From Actinomycetota bacterium (GTDB taxonomy: Bacteria; Actinomycetota; Humimicrobiia; Humimicrobiales; Humimicrobiaceae), in assembly GCA_028695395.1 (NCBI GenBank), contig JAQVJB010000036.1:1-15662 (forward strand): a stretch of 15,662 nt of DNA. The letters are read 5' to 3'. Made by a program: the position numbers and the translations under genes. Of this stretch, positions 1 to 7,622 are shown one piece after another. Every line of letters starts with the position of its first letter. The first letter of the stretch is position 1. The notes under the pieces are model-generated. The model was not told the DNA's origin and ran no database searches. It saw only the letters and a list, made by a program, of their open reading frames with translations.

Positions 1-218
1 GCTTTTATAAAAGCAGCACTGAATTTATTGAGAGCGACATAAATCTTTGGGAAACCATATTGGCTTATTATAATATGAATAATCCGGAGCAGTTTGATGC
101 TTCTACAATAGAAGAACTCGGAAACGAAAGTAAAAAACTTTATGAAAAAGCAAATAAGGAATTAATGGAAATTTATGATACCCACAGTTTAGGTTATTTC
201 TTTAAAGAATATGAGTGA
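1..218 (+). CDS. C-terminal end of an unrecognised protein (5' end outside window)
   Basis: An open frame (codons starting at base 3) runs without a stop from the window edge to TGA at 216-218, giving the last 71 residues of a protein. The segment is hydrophilic and probably helical, rich in Glu, Lys, Asn and Tyr, and ends in GYFFKEYE. It has no recognisable motif, signal or membrane segment, so I assign no function. It is judged real because the frame is open throughout, the amino-acid composition is protein-like, and its stop overlaps the ligA start by 8 bases (ATGAGTGA, 211-218). That arrangement is typical of translationally coupled genes in one operon. A non-coding explanation is possible but less likely. 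Confidence 0.6.
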   Translation, partial: FYKSSTEFIESDINLWETILAYYNMNNPEQFDASTIEELGNESKKLYEKANKELMEIYDTHSLGYFFKEYE

Positions 219-2298
219 TAATAATAAAAAATCTAATTTTGAAAAACTTCTTGCACTGGACATTGGAAATATGACAGTTAAGGAAGCCGGAAAGCATGCA
301 GAAGAATTAAGGGAAGAGCTTAACAGGCATAATTATTATTACTATATAAAAGACAATCCCCTGATAACGGATGACCAGTATGATAAATTGCTTAGAAATC
401 TTTTTGATATAGAAAAAAAGTATCCTGAAGTCATTAAACCTGATTCTCCGACTCAGAGGATCGGAGCTCCGCTTGAGGGAGGATTTCCAACAGTCATACA
501 TTCCGAGAAAATGCTGAGCCTGCAGGATGCATTTGACTATGATGAACTTAAGGATTTTCTTACAAGGGTATATAAGGATTTAGGATTAAAAGAAGGGGAA
601 GTTGAATTTGTATGTGAATTAAAAATTGACGGTCTGGCAGTTTCACTTCTTTATGAAAATGGATATCTTGCAAGGGGAGCAACAAGAGGTGATGGCGTTT
701 CTGGCGAAGATATTACTTCTAATATAAAAACAATAAAGGCTATTCCCTTAAAGCTATTTGAAGATAATGAATACGGGCTTCCCACAAATCTTGAAGTCAG
801 GGGGGAAGCATATCTTTCAAAAAATGAATTTGCCCGGATTAATGAAGAAAGAGAAGAGCAGGGCATATTTACTTTTGCAAATCCAAGGAATGCTGCAGCA
901 GGTTCATTGCGTCAGATAGATCCAAAAATAACCGCAAAAAGAAATCTGAATATTTTTATTTACGCAATGGCTTCAAATGAATATCTTGATATTGAAAGTC
1001 ATTTTGAGGTACTACAGTATTTAAAAAATATTGGTCTTAAAGTCAATGAACACATTAAAAAAACAACCGGATTTGAGCAGATACAAAAGTTCTGCCAGTA
1101 CTGGCAGGATAAAAGAAAAGATCTGCCATACGAGACTGACGGGATAGTGATAAAGGTAAATCTGTTCAAATACCAGAAACAGTTAGGCAGCACATCTAGA
1201 AACCCAAGATGGGCAATTGCTTTTAAATTTCCCCCGGAACAGAAAATAACAAAAGTGACAGACATAAAAGTAAGCGTCGGGCGGACAGGAGCGCTTACTC
1301 CTGTTGCAGTTCTTAAGCCGGTAGTAATCGCAGGTTCAACTATTTCCAATGCGACACTTCATAATGAAGATGAAATAAAGAAGAAAGATGTCAGGATAGG
1401 AGATTTTGTCCTTGTGCATAAAGCGGGGGACGTCATACCTGAGATAATAAAACCATTAAAAGAAAAAAGAAACGGCAGCGAAAAAGAATTTGTAATGCCG
1501 CTTAAATGTCCTGTATGCGGTTCGGACACATTAAGACCTGAAGGTGAAGCTGTAAGACGCTGCACGTCGCTGGCATGTCCGGCTGTGCAATATGAAGCTA
1601 TAGTTCATTTTGCTTCCAAATCAGGGATGGATATTGATGGTCTTGGACCGGCAATCGTAGATAAACTATTGCAGAAAAAACTTATTAAAGATTCTGCAGA
1701 CATATATTACCTGAATTACGAAGATATTTTTGGTCTTGAGAATTTTAAGGAAAAATCAACTGAAAATCTTTTAAATTCTATAAATAAAAGCAAATCCAAA
1801 CCTCTTTCCAGGCTTTTGTTTGCAATGGGCATAAGATTTGTTGGTTCGCATATAGCAGATGTTTTATCAAAGAATTATAAAACGCTTGATGAAATTATTG
1901 ATGCCGACTTTGAAGAATTGAGCAGCATATTTGAAATAGGACCAAGGATAGCCCAAAGCATAGTTACTTTTTTTGACCAATCCCAGAACAGACATGTAAT
2001 AGAAAAACTAAGGAATGCGGGTGTTAATTTTCAATCAGAGCAAAAAAATCTAAAGATAAATGAAAATTTTAAAGATAAAATCTTTGTTCTTACCGGGAAA
2101 CTGGATTCTTTTTCAAGACAGGAAGCTAAATCTATTATTGAAATGTCAGGGGGTAAAGTGACTTCAAGTGTCAGTAACAATACGGATTATCTTCTTGTGG
2201 GAAGCGAGCCTGGAAGCAAACTTGAAGATGCTGTAAGGTTGGATGTAGCGCAGATAAGCGAAGATGATTTCAGGAAAATGATAAATGAACAGGAATAG
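211..2298 (+). CDS. ligA: NAD-dependent DNA ligase LigA
   Basis: Seals nicks in duplex DNA during replication and repair, using NAD+ to form an enzyme-AMP intermediate. The full bacterial architecture is visible. Domain Ia lies at about residues 25-85, with the Tyr-rich HNYYYY segment and DDQYD. The adenylation domain has the KIDG motif with nucleotide-accepting Lys138, then TDGIVIKVN near 309-317 and AFKFP near 337. An OB fold follows, then a four-Cys zinc finger (C433, C436, C451, C456), helix-hairpin-helix repeats and a C-terminal BRCT domain (about 619-693). At 695 residues it is slightly longer than the usual 670 or so, because of about 20 extra N-terminal residues. The ATG at 211 overlaps the upstream stop, and its ribosome site is weak (AAAGAA), consistent with coupling. 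No key residue is missing. Confidence 0.97.
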   Translation: MSDNNKKSNFEKLLALDIGNMTVKEAGKHAEELREELNRHNYYYYIKDNPLITDDQYDKLLRNLFDIEKKYPEVIKPDSPTQRIGAPLEGGFPTVIHSEKMLSLQDAFDYDELKDFLTRVYKDLGLKEGEVEFVCELKIDGLAVSLLYENGYLARGATRGDGVSGEDITSNIKTIKAIPLKLFEDNEYGLPTNLEVRGEAYLSKNEFARINEEREEQGIFTFANPRNAAAGSLRQIDPKITAKRNLNIFIYAMASNEYLDIESHFEVLQYLKNIGLKVNEHIKKTTGFEQIQKFCQYWQDKRKDLPYETDGIVIKVNLFKYQKQLGSTSRNPRWAIAFKFPPEQKITKVTDIKVSVGRTGALTPVAVLKPVVIAGSTISNATLHNEDEIKKKDVRIGDFVLVHKAGDVIPEIIKPLKEKRNGSEKEFVMPLKCPVCGSDTLRPEGEAVRRCTSLACPAVQYEAIVHFASKSGMDIDGLGPAIVDKLLQKKLIKDSADIYYLNYEDIFGLENFKEKSTENLLNSINKSKSKPLSRLLFAMGIRFVGSHIADVLSKNYKTLDEIIDADFEELSSIFEIGPRIAQSIVTFFDQSQNRHVIEKLRNAGVNFQSEQKNLKINENFKDKIFVLTGKLDSFSRQEAKSIIEMSGGKVTSSVSNNTDYLLVGSEPGSKLEDAVRLDVAQISEDDFRKMINEQE

Positions 2299-2309
2299 CA
2301 GGATTATAG

Positions 2310-3098
2310 ATGGCGGCACTTAACAGGAGAGATTTAAAGAGACTTGGGATTGAGGAGAAAAATAACGACGGAGAATATGTCCCTAGAATCAGGTGGAACA
2401 TCAGGGATGTATTATTTTCAATAATTTTTTTAATAGCAATCTTAACAGGTATTTATTTTCTGTCAGGTAAAGTAGTATCGATTTTAAATCAAGGTAATCA
2501 GATAAGTATTACCAACATAACAAATGCAAGTTTTTCGATTTTGTATGGCATCCAGGTTCTTTTAATGGTAGGGACAGTCTGGTTTTTTGCAATTTACTGG
2601 AGAAGAAGCAGATTTAAGGATTTAGGTCTTACTTATTACAGTATTATAAAAACTATCTGGTATTCTTTCCTTGCGCTGCTATCAATACTTGCCATCAATT
2701 TTATTTATGTTTTCATAATGACAAACGTTTTTAAAATTGCCCCTCCGGAGAATAAGATAGCTGAGCTTGTAGAAAACGGTAATGTATCATCAACCATACT
2801 CCTTATCGTTGTTTCTCTTATTGCGCCTATATGTGAGGAACTTTTTTTCAGGGGTTTTATCTTTCAGGCATTCAAGCAAAGCTGGGGAGTGTTTGCAGGG
2901 CTTTTCATTTCATCTTTTCTGTTTGCTGCAGCGCATCTTGAGCTCTATAATTTTATTCCGCTGATGGCTATAGGATGGGTGCTTGCATATATTTTCCATA
3001 AGACAAAATCACTGTTTCCTGTAATTTTTTTACACTCGGTATATAACCTTTTGATGATACTTGTTCTTTTCAGCCAGTTTAAGGAAATTGCAGTATAA
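2310..3098 (+). CDS. CPBP-family intramembrane glutamic endopeptidase-like protein
   Basis: A polytopic membrane protein of 262 residues with a basic cytosolic N-terminus (about 1-33) and several hydrophobic segments (about 34-53, 78-96, 114-138, 162-175, 193-208, 214-229, 236-255). The three CPBP (Abi/CAAX protease) motifs are present: EExxxR as E176, E177 and R181; FxxxH as F205 and H209; and HxxxN as H242 and N246. This family cleaves or modifies membrane-associated substrates. Bacterial members have been linked to bacteriocin immunity and protein maturation, but the substrate cannot be read here. It follows ligA by 11 bases, with AGCAGGA six or so bases before the ATG, so it is probably cotranscribed with ligA. 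No bacteriocin-like gene is adjacent, so I do not assign an immunity role. Confidence 0.88.
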   Translation: MAALNRRDLKRLGIEEKNNDGEYVPRIRWNIRDVLFSIIFLIAILTGIYFLSGKVVSILNQGNQISITNITNASFSILYGIQVLLMVGTVWFFAIYWRRSRFKDLGLTYYSIIKTIWYSFLALLSILAINFIYVFIMTNVFKIAPPENKIAELVENGNVSSTILLIVVSLIAPICEELFFRGFIFQAFKQSWGVFAGLFISSFLFAAAHLELYNFIPLMAIGWVLAYIFHKTKSLFPVIFLHSVYNLLMILVLFSQFKEIAV

Positions 3099-3224
3099 TT
3101 TGAATTATAGGTATAAAGATATTATAAAATCTGTTAAAATTGTTAAGATTTTTTGTTTTAATTAATATAAGTATTTTAAATCAATATAAATAAAATCTGG
3201 TAAATAATAATTAATAAAAATTTT
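3099..3224 (+). promoter_or_regulatory. AT-rich leader with possible promoter for gatCAB
   Basis: This 126-base gap is almost entirely A and T. A sigma70-like pair is present: TTGAAT at 3100-3105, 17 bases, then TATAAA at 3123-3128. A perfect inverted repeat with 7-base arms (TATAATT at 3094-3100, AATTATA at 3103-3109) spans the upstream stop codon and touches the -35. In such AT-rich sequence it may be chance. No Shine-Dalgarno sequence precedes the gatC ATG. No terminator-like GC stem was seen, so read-through from ligA cannot be excluded. Confidence 0.4.
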
Positions 3225-3515
3225 ATGGGAAAAAGAATAAATAAAGAAGACGTAGCACATATTGCAAATCTTTCTGAAATAGAATACTCCGAAGACGAAA
3301 TAGATGAAATAACTGTCCAGCTGGATAAGATAATCGACCATGTTGCAAAAATAAGCGAAGTCGATACCAGCAAAGTCAGTCCTACATCTCATGTGCTTAA
3401 TATCTCAAATGTTTTAAGGGAAGACAATCCCCGTCAGTCTATAGAACATAAAGAAGCTTTAAAAAATGCTCCTGAAAGCAGTGATGACGGCTTTAAGATA
3501 CCAAAGATAGATTAA
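3225..3515 (+). CDS. gatC: Asp/Glu-tRNA(Asn/Gln) amidotransferase subunit C
   Basis: The small subunit that clamps GatA to GatB in the amidotransferase that converts misacylated Glu-tRNA(Gln), and often Asp-tRNA(Asn), to the correct amide forms. At 96 residues it has the usual length. It shows the family pattern: an N-terminal VAHIANLSEIEYSEDE-type helix (about 10-25), a middle stretch ending around residue 55, and the conserved ending region LREDNPRQSI...ALKNAPESSDDGFKIPKI. It is first of three genes in the canonical order gatC-gatA-gatB. The ATG at 3225 fits family length, but no purine-rich ribosome site lies in the 20 bases before it. Initiation may rely on an unstructured A/T leader. Confidence 0.95.
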   Translation: MGKRINKEDVAHIANLSEIEYSEDEIDEITVQLDKIIDHVAKISEVDTSKVSPTSHVLNISNVLREDNPRQSIEHKEALKNAPESSDDGFKIPKID

Positions 3516-3520
3516 TAAGA

Positions 3521-3534
3521 AAGAGGTTTTTTTG
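3521..3534 (+). promoter_or_regulatory. Ribosome binding site fixing a TTG start for gatA
   Basis: AAGAGG at 3521-3526 sits five bases before TTG at 3532-3534. The next in-frame ATG (3547) would be 20 bases from this site. It would also drop the N-terminal KLIS residues that match the usual GatA beginning (M-K-L-I). The TTG is therefore the preferred start. Confidence 0.7.
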
Positions 3535-4992
3535 AAACTGATTTCAATGAAAGCTCATGAGCTTCATGAGCTGATTAAAAAAAAGGAAATAAAAGCAGAA
3601 GAAATAGCCAAAGAACATATTGAAAGAATAAATGAGGCTGATAAAAAGATAAATGCTTTTATAACTTTCAAGCCTGAAGAAATAATTGAAAATGCAAAAA
3701 AAATTGACAAGTATATTGCTGACGGCGGAGAAGTCAAAAATTTTACCGGGATTCCGATAGCCATAAAAGACAATATATGCATCAAGGATGTCAATACTAC
3801 ATGTGCCTCAAAAATCCTGGCAGATTATTCTTCAGTTTATGATGCAACAGTAATCAACAAGCTTAATAAGCATAATTATCTTCTTCTCGGAAAAGCAAAT
3901 ATGGATGAATTTGCAATGGGTTCTTCTAATGAAAACTCAGCATTCGGTCCTGTGAAAAACCCCTGGGATTTAGAAAGAGTCCCCGGCGGTTCGAGCGGAG
4001 GGCCTGCAGCAAGCGTTGCCTCATTTGAAGCTGTCTGTTCCCTAGGCTCAGATACAGGTGGTTCGATAAGAATGCCTGCGTCCTTATGCGGCGTTGTCGG
4101 ATTTAAGCCTACATACGGAAGGGTATCAAGATACGGTCTTGTTGCTTTTGCATCATCACTTGACCAGATAGGGCCTTTTGGAAGGGATGTCACTGATTGC
4201 ATTAATCTTTATGATGTAATATCAGGTCATGATGAGTTTGATTCTACCTCCCTGGATATGAAAGATATAAAAGACTATGGATATAAACATGGTCAGGACA
4301 TAAAAGGAATGAAAGTCGGTGTCCCGAAAGAACTTATGGTAAAGGAAATAGACAGCGAAGTTAAAGCATCAATACTTGATACAATAAAAATACTTGAAAA
4401 AAACGGAGCAGACGTTGAGGAAACTACACTTCCAAGTATCGAGTATGCTTTAAGTGTCTATTATATAATAGCGCCTTCTGAAGCAAGCTCTAATCTTTCA
4501 AGGTTTGACGGTGTAAGATATGGCTACAGGGACAAAGATGCACAGGGATTAAGGGAGATGTACAGGAAAACCCGTGCAGCAGGTTTCGGGCCGGAAGTTA
4601 AAAGAAGGATAATGATAGGCACCTACTGTCTTTCTTCAGGATATTATGATGCTTATTATGAGAAAGCCCAGAAAATAAGAACACTTATAATAGATGACTT
4701 TAAAAAAGCATTTTCAAAGTACGACATACTTGTCGGTCCGACTTCACCTACTACGGCTTTTAAGCTTGGTGAAAGAATGGACGATCTTTTACTGATGTAT
4801 TTATCCGATATATGTACCATACCTGTAAATCTTGCGGGCATACCGGCAATTTCCATTCCCTGCGGATTATCATCAGGTAAGCTTCCTATAGGTTTCCAGA
4901 TAATGGCAGATACCTTAAGGGAAGATAATATTTTTAAAGCTGCACATTTTTTAGAAAGTGAAATAAATTGGAAGATAACACCGAAAATCTAG
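3532..4992 (+). CDS. gatA: Asp/Glu-tRNA(Asn/Gln) amidotransferase subunit A
   Basis: The glutaminase subunit of GatCAB. It releases ammonia from glutamine and passes it to GatB. It belongs to the amidase-signature family and keeps the Ser-cisSer-Lys triad: K79 in IAIKDN, S154 in PGGSSGGPAA and S178 in SDTGGSIR. These numbers coincide with those of well-studied GatA proteins. Its 486 residues are the normal length. Family landmarks such as GKANMDEFAMGSS (about 120-132), GVVGFKPTYGRVSRYGL and the C-terminal AGIPAISIPCG are intact. Translation starts at TTG with a good upstream AAGAGG. The 3' end overlaps gatB by 25 bases, suggesting translational coupling and matched subunit amounts. No anomaly in the catalytic core. 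Confidence 0.97.
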   Translation: MKLISMKAHELHELIKKKEIKAEEIAKEHIERINEADKKINAFITFKPEEIIENAKKIDKYIADGGEVKNFTGIPIAIKDNICIKDVNTTCASKILADYSSVYDATVINKLNKHNYLLLGKANMDEFAMGSSNENSAFGPVKNPWDLERVPGGSSGGPAASVASFEAVCSLGSDTGGSIRMPASLCGVVGFKPTYGRVSRYGLVAFASSLDQIGPFGRDVTDCINLYDVISGHDEFDSTSLDMKDIKDYGYKHGQDIKGMKVGVPKELMVKEIDSEVKASILDTIKILEKNGADVEETTLPSIEYALSVYYIIAPSEASSNLSRFDGVRYGYRDKDAQGLREMYRKTRAAGFGPEVKRRIMIGTYCLSSGYYDAYYEKAQKIRTLIIDDFKKAFSKYDILVGPTSPTTAFKLGERMDDLLLMYLSDICTIPVNLAGIPAISIPCGLSSGKLPIGFQIMADTLREDNIFKAAHFLESEINWKITPKI

Positions 4993-6479
4993 ATAATTTA
5001 AGTAATGCAGAAAGCGCTGGAAAGGCTGATGAACGTTTCGAAACAATAATAGGTCTTGAAACGCATGTCGAGCTTTCCACTAAGACAAAAATGTTCTGCG
5101 GCTGCAGGCTTTCTTTTGGTGAAAAGCCTAACAGTAATACATGTCCAGTATGTCTCGGACATCCCGGCTCGCTGCCTGTAGTCAATAAAAAAGCAGTTGA
5201 ATATGCAATGAAAATAGCTCTTGCCCTAAATTGCAGAATAAATGAGTACACAATATTCCATAGAAAAAATTATTTTTATCCGGATATGACCAAAAACTAT
5301 CAGATATCCCAGTTTGATATTCCCATAGGCGTAGGGGGTTTTGTTGATGTTAATATGGGAGATTATGTAAGAAGAGTCGGAATAACAAGAGTGCACATGG
5401 AAGAAGATGCAGGAAAACTTGTGCACAGCGGAACAACAGGCAGGATAAGCGAAGCAGATTACAGCATAGGGGATTTTAACAGAGCTGGTACGCCGCTGAT
5501 TGAAATTGTTACTGAACCTGAAATAAAAAGTCCTTTGGAAGCAAAACAATATATGATTACTTTAAGAAATATACTTTTATATCTTGATGTCAGCGATTGC
5601 AGCATGGAGGAGGGAAGCCTGAGATGTGATGCAAATATATCTGTAAAACTTAAGGGTTCTGACAAACTTGGCACCAGGGCTGAAATAAAAAATCTTAATT
5701 CATTTAAATTTATCCAAAAAGCTCTTGAATATGAAGTCGGCAGGCAGATTTCCTTAATCAATTCAGGTAAAAAGGTTATTCAGCAGACGAGGCATTATGA
5801 TGATAAAACGCAATCTACAAAGGCTCTCAGATCCAAGGAGGAAGCTCATGATTACAGGTATTTTCCTGATCCGGACCTTGTTCCGATAAACATCAATGAA
5901 AGCTGGATTAAAGAGGTCAGGGATTCGATTCCAGAACTTCCAAACCAAAAAGAGCAGAGATACAATGATAAATTTGGACTTTCGGATTATGACAGTTCAT
6001 TATTGGCAAGTGATTTTGAAATTTCCTGTTATTTTGAAAAGGCTCTTGCATCATATGATTCAAATGCAAAAGGAATATGCAACTGGCTTATGGGAGATTT
6101 CAGCGCTTTTTTAAATAAAGACCAGATTTCTATAAATGAAAGCAAAATCAAGCCAGAACATCTTGCAGGTCTTGTAAAACTTATCGACGATGGGAAAATA
6201 AGCTCAAAAATAGCAAAATCTGTATTTGAGGAGATGTATTTAAAAGGTACTGACCCTAATGAGATAATAAAAGAAAAAGGTCTTGAACAGATAAGTGATG
6301 AGCATGAGCTGGAATCTATTATTAAAGAAGTAATAAATAATAATCCTGATGCAGTAAACCAGTACAAATCAGGGAAGGTGAAGGCAATCGGCTTTCTGGT
6401 GGGCCAGGTCATGCAGAAGACTAAGGGAAAGGCTAATCCAACACTTGTAAATGAAATAATAATTAAAAAACTTTCTTAA
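4968..6479 (+). CDS. gatB: Asp/Glu-tRNA(Asn/Gln) amidotransferase subunit B
   Basis: The kinase and transamidase subunit. It phosphorylates the misacylated Glu or Asp on the tRNA and substitutes the amide using ammonia from GatA. Conserved features include IGLETHVELSTKTKMFCGC starting near residue 28, the zinc cysteines C44, C46, C59 and C62, the RKNYFYPDMTKNYQISQ region (about 92-108), and a C-terminal helical YqeY-like tail that binds tRNA. At 503 residues it is about 20-25 longer than usual, because of an acidic N-terminal extension before FETIIGLE. The start is TTG at 4968, inside gatA. No in-frame ATG or GTG lies between it and the conserved core. The true start could be a non-standard codon nearer the core, but none stands out. 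Confidence 0.96.
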   Translation: MEDNTENLDNLSNAESAGKADERFETIIGLETHVELSTKTKMFCGCRLSFGEKPNSNTCPVCLGHPGSLPVVNKKAVEYAMKIALALNCRINEYTIFHRKNYFYPDMTKNYQISQFDIPIGVGGFVDVNMGDYVRRVGITRVHMEEDAGKLVHSGTTGRISEADYSIGDFNRAGTPLIEIVTEPEIKSPLEAKQYMITLRNILLYLDVSDCSMEEGSLRCDANISVKLKGSDKLGTRAEIKNLNSFKFIQKALEYEVGRQISLINSGKKVIQQTRHYDDKTQSTKALRSKEEAHDYRYFPDPDLVPININESWIKEVRDSIPELPNQKEQRYNDKFGLSDYDSSLLASDFEISCYFEKALASYDSNAKGICNWLMGDFSAFLNKDQISINESKIKPEHLAGLVKLIDDGKISSKIAKSVFEEMYLKGTDPNEIIKEKGLEQISDEHELESIIKEVINNNPDAVNQYKSGKVKAIGFLVGQVMQKTKGKANPTLVNEIIIKKLS

Positions 6480-6499
6480 AGATGCTTTTTATTATTATT

Positions 6500-6558
6500 T
6501 TGGTTTAAAATTAAATTATATATATATTTTTATATGCAAATGCTTAGGGAGGTCGTCC
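6500..6558 (+). promoter_or_regulatory. Probable promoter and strong ribosome site for the pfk operon
   Basis: TTGGTT (6500-6505), 17 bases, TATATT (6523-6528) forms a plausible sigma70-type promoter in the 79-base gap after gatB. AGGGAGG at 6546-6552 is a near-perfect Shine-Dalgarno six bases before the ATG at 6559. No clear GC-rich terminator for gatB was seen; only a T-rich run follows its stop. Confidence 0.45.
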
Positions 6559-7596
6559 ATGAACGATATTAAAAGAATCGGGATATTAACTGGTGGAGGA
6601 GATACACCTGCTACTAATGCAATAATAAGGGCAGCATATATTAAAGCGGTAATGCATGGATATAAAATAACAGGAATTAAAAATGGCTGGGATGGATTGA
6701 TTACAGGAAATCTTTTTGAAATGAACCGCGAACTTGTATCCGGAATACTTGACAGGGGAGGGACAATTCTTGGTTCTGCAAGAGTTAACCCTTTTAAAAT
6801 TGAAAACGGAGTAGAGCTGGTTAAAGATAATATAAATAAATTCAATATTGATGCCCTGATATGCATAGGCGGAGATGATGCTAACGTAGTAATGCACAGG
6901 CTGGGACAATACGGAATAAAGGGAGTAGGCATACCACAGACTATTGATAATGATATCAATTACAATGATTATTCCATAGGGTTTGACACAGCAGTTGAAA
7001 TTGCTACAGATGCCATTGACAAACTACATACTACGGCTTCTTCTCATCACAGGATTATGATATTGGAAGTTATGGGAAGAGAAGCAGGCTGGATAGCGCT
7101 GTATTCGGGGATAGCAGGAGGAGCTGACCTCATACTTATTCCTGAAGTTCAGTTCGATTACGATTATATTGTAAATGTAATTGAAGGAAGACGCGAAAGA
7201 GGTAAGGACTATAGCATTATCGTAGTTGCAGAAGGAGCAAAACCGGATGCAAAAAAAATGAAACTTGAAGTTAAGCCAATGCTTGAATTTGTAAATCATG
7301 GGGCAATCGGAGGAATAGGCAATATGATTGCCAAGGAAATCGAGAGAAGAACCGGCTACGAAACAAGGGTTACAGTTCTCGGCCATCTGCAAAGAGGAGG
7401 AAAGCCTACTGCTTTTGACAGGATATTGGCAACCAGGATGGGCATAAAATCAGTTGAGCTTATAAATGAGAAAAAATTTGACCATATGGTTTGTTTTGAA
7501 GGGAATGATATAAGCGCAGAACCAATGGAAAAAGTTTTAAGCCATTACAAGGAAATGGACCTTGAACTTTATGAGATTTCAAAGATTTTTAATTAA
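6559..7596 (+). CDS. 6-phosphofructokinase, group III type, possibly pyrophosphate-dependent
   Basis: Phosphorylates fructose 6-phosphate to fructose 1,6-bisphosphate. At 345 residues it is the short single-domain form. Visible motifs are GGGDTPATN (12-20), LGSAR with R75, the catalytic loop TIDND with base D130 (128-132), the sugar-phosphate motif MGREAGW (172-178), AEGA, and GHLQRGG near the C-terminal sugar site. The phosphoryl-donor position reads GGDD, with D107 matching E. coli Gly104. Asp here is the established marker of PPi-dependent enzymes and clashes with ATP. The partner position is Gln127 (PQTIDND), where PPi enzymes carry Lys and ATP enzymes Gly, so the donor is uncertain. It is first of a two-gene unit with the acetate-kinase-like gene 26 bases on. 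Actinobacterial group III enzymes are the closest type I can name. Confidence 0.93.
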   Translation: MNDIKRIGILTGGGDTPATNAIIRAAYIKAVMHGYKITGIKNGWDGLITGNLFEMNRELVSGILDRGGTILGSARVNPFKIENGVELVKDNINKFNIDALICIGGDDANVVMHRLGQYGIKGVGIPQTIDNDINYNDYSIGFDTAVEIATDAIDKLHTTASSHHRIMILEVMGREAGWIALYSGIAGGADLILIPEVQFDYDYIVNVIEGRRERGKDYSIIVVAEGAKPDAKKMKLEVKPMLEFVNHGAIGGIGNMIAKEIERRTGYETRVTVLGHLQRGGKPTAFDRILATRMGIKSVELINEKKFDHMVCFEGNDISAEPMEKVLSHYKEMDLELYEISKIFN

Positions 7597-7622
7597 AATT
7601 TTACCGGGAGAAAGGGATTTAA

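Noticed and set aside
2310..3098. CPBP protein as a bacteriocin immunity or phage-defence gene
   Set aside because: No bacteriocin precursor, exporter or toxin gene is nearby; the gene sits in a housekeeping operon behind ligA.
3094..3109. Perfect inverted repeat TATAATT-TG-AATTATA at the end of the CPBP gene
   Set aside because: Made almost only of A and T in a very A/T-rich gap and partly coding; too likely by chance to call an operator or terminator.
3551..3572. Palindrome AAGCTCATGAGCTT followed by a 9-base tandem copy (TCATGAGCT twice) just after the gatA start
   Set aside because: The repeat encodes HEL-HEL, a normal conserved part of the GatA N-terminus (AHELHEL), so protein conservation explains it better than a regulatory hairpin.
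3876..4202. Minus-strand open frame of about 108 codons within gatA
   Set aside because: Fully inside a strongly conserved gene in the opposite direction; composition is that of a mirror frame and there is no start context.
6029..6412. Minus-strand open frame of about 127 codons within gatB
   Set aside because: Antisense to conserved GatB tail sequence; Ser/Phe/Ile-rich composition typical of reverse-complement Glu/Lys-rich coding DNA.
6516..6959. Minus-strand open frame of about 147 codons covering the 5' part of pfk and its promoter
   Set aside because: Overlaps the conserved GGGDTP, GGDD and TIDND coding region of pfk; no independent coding evidence.
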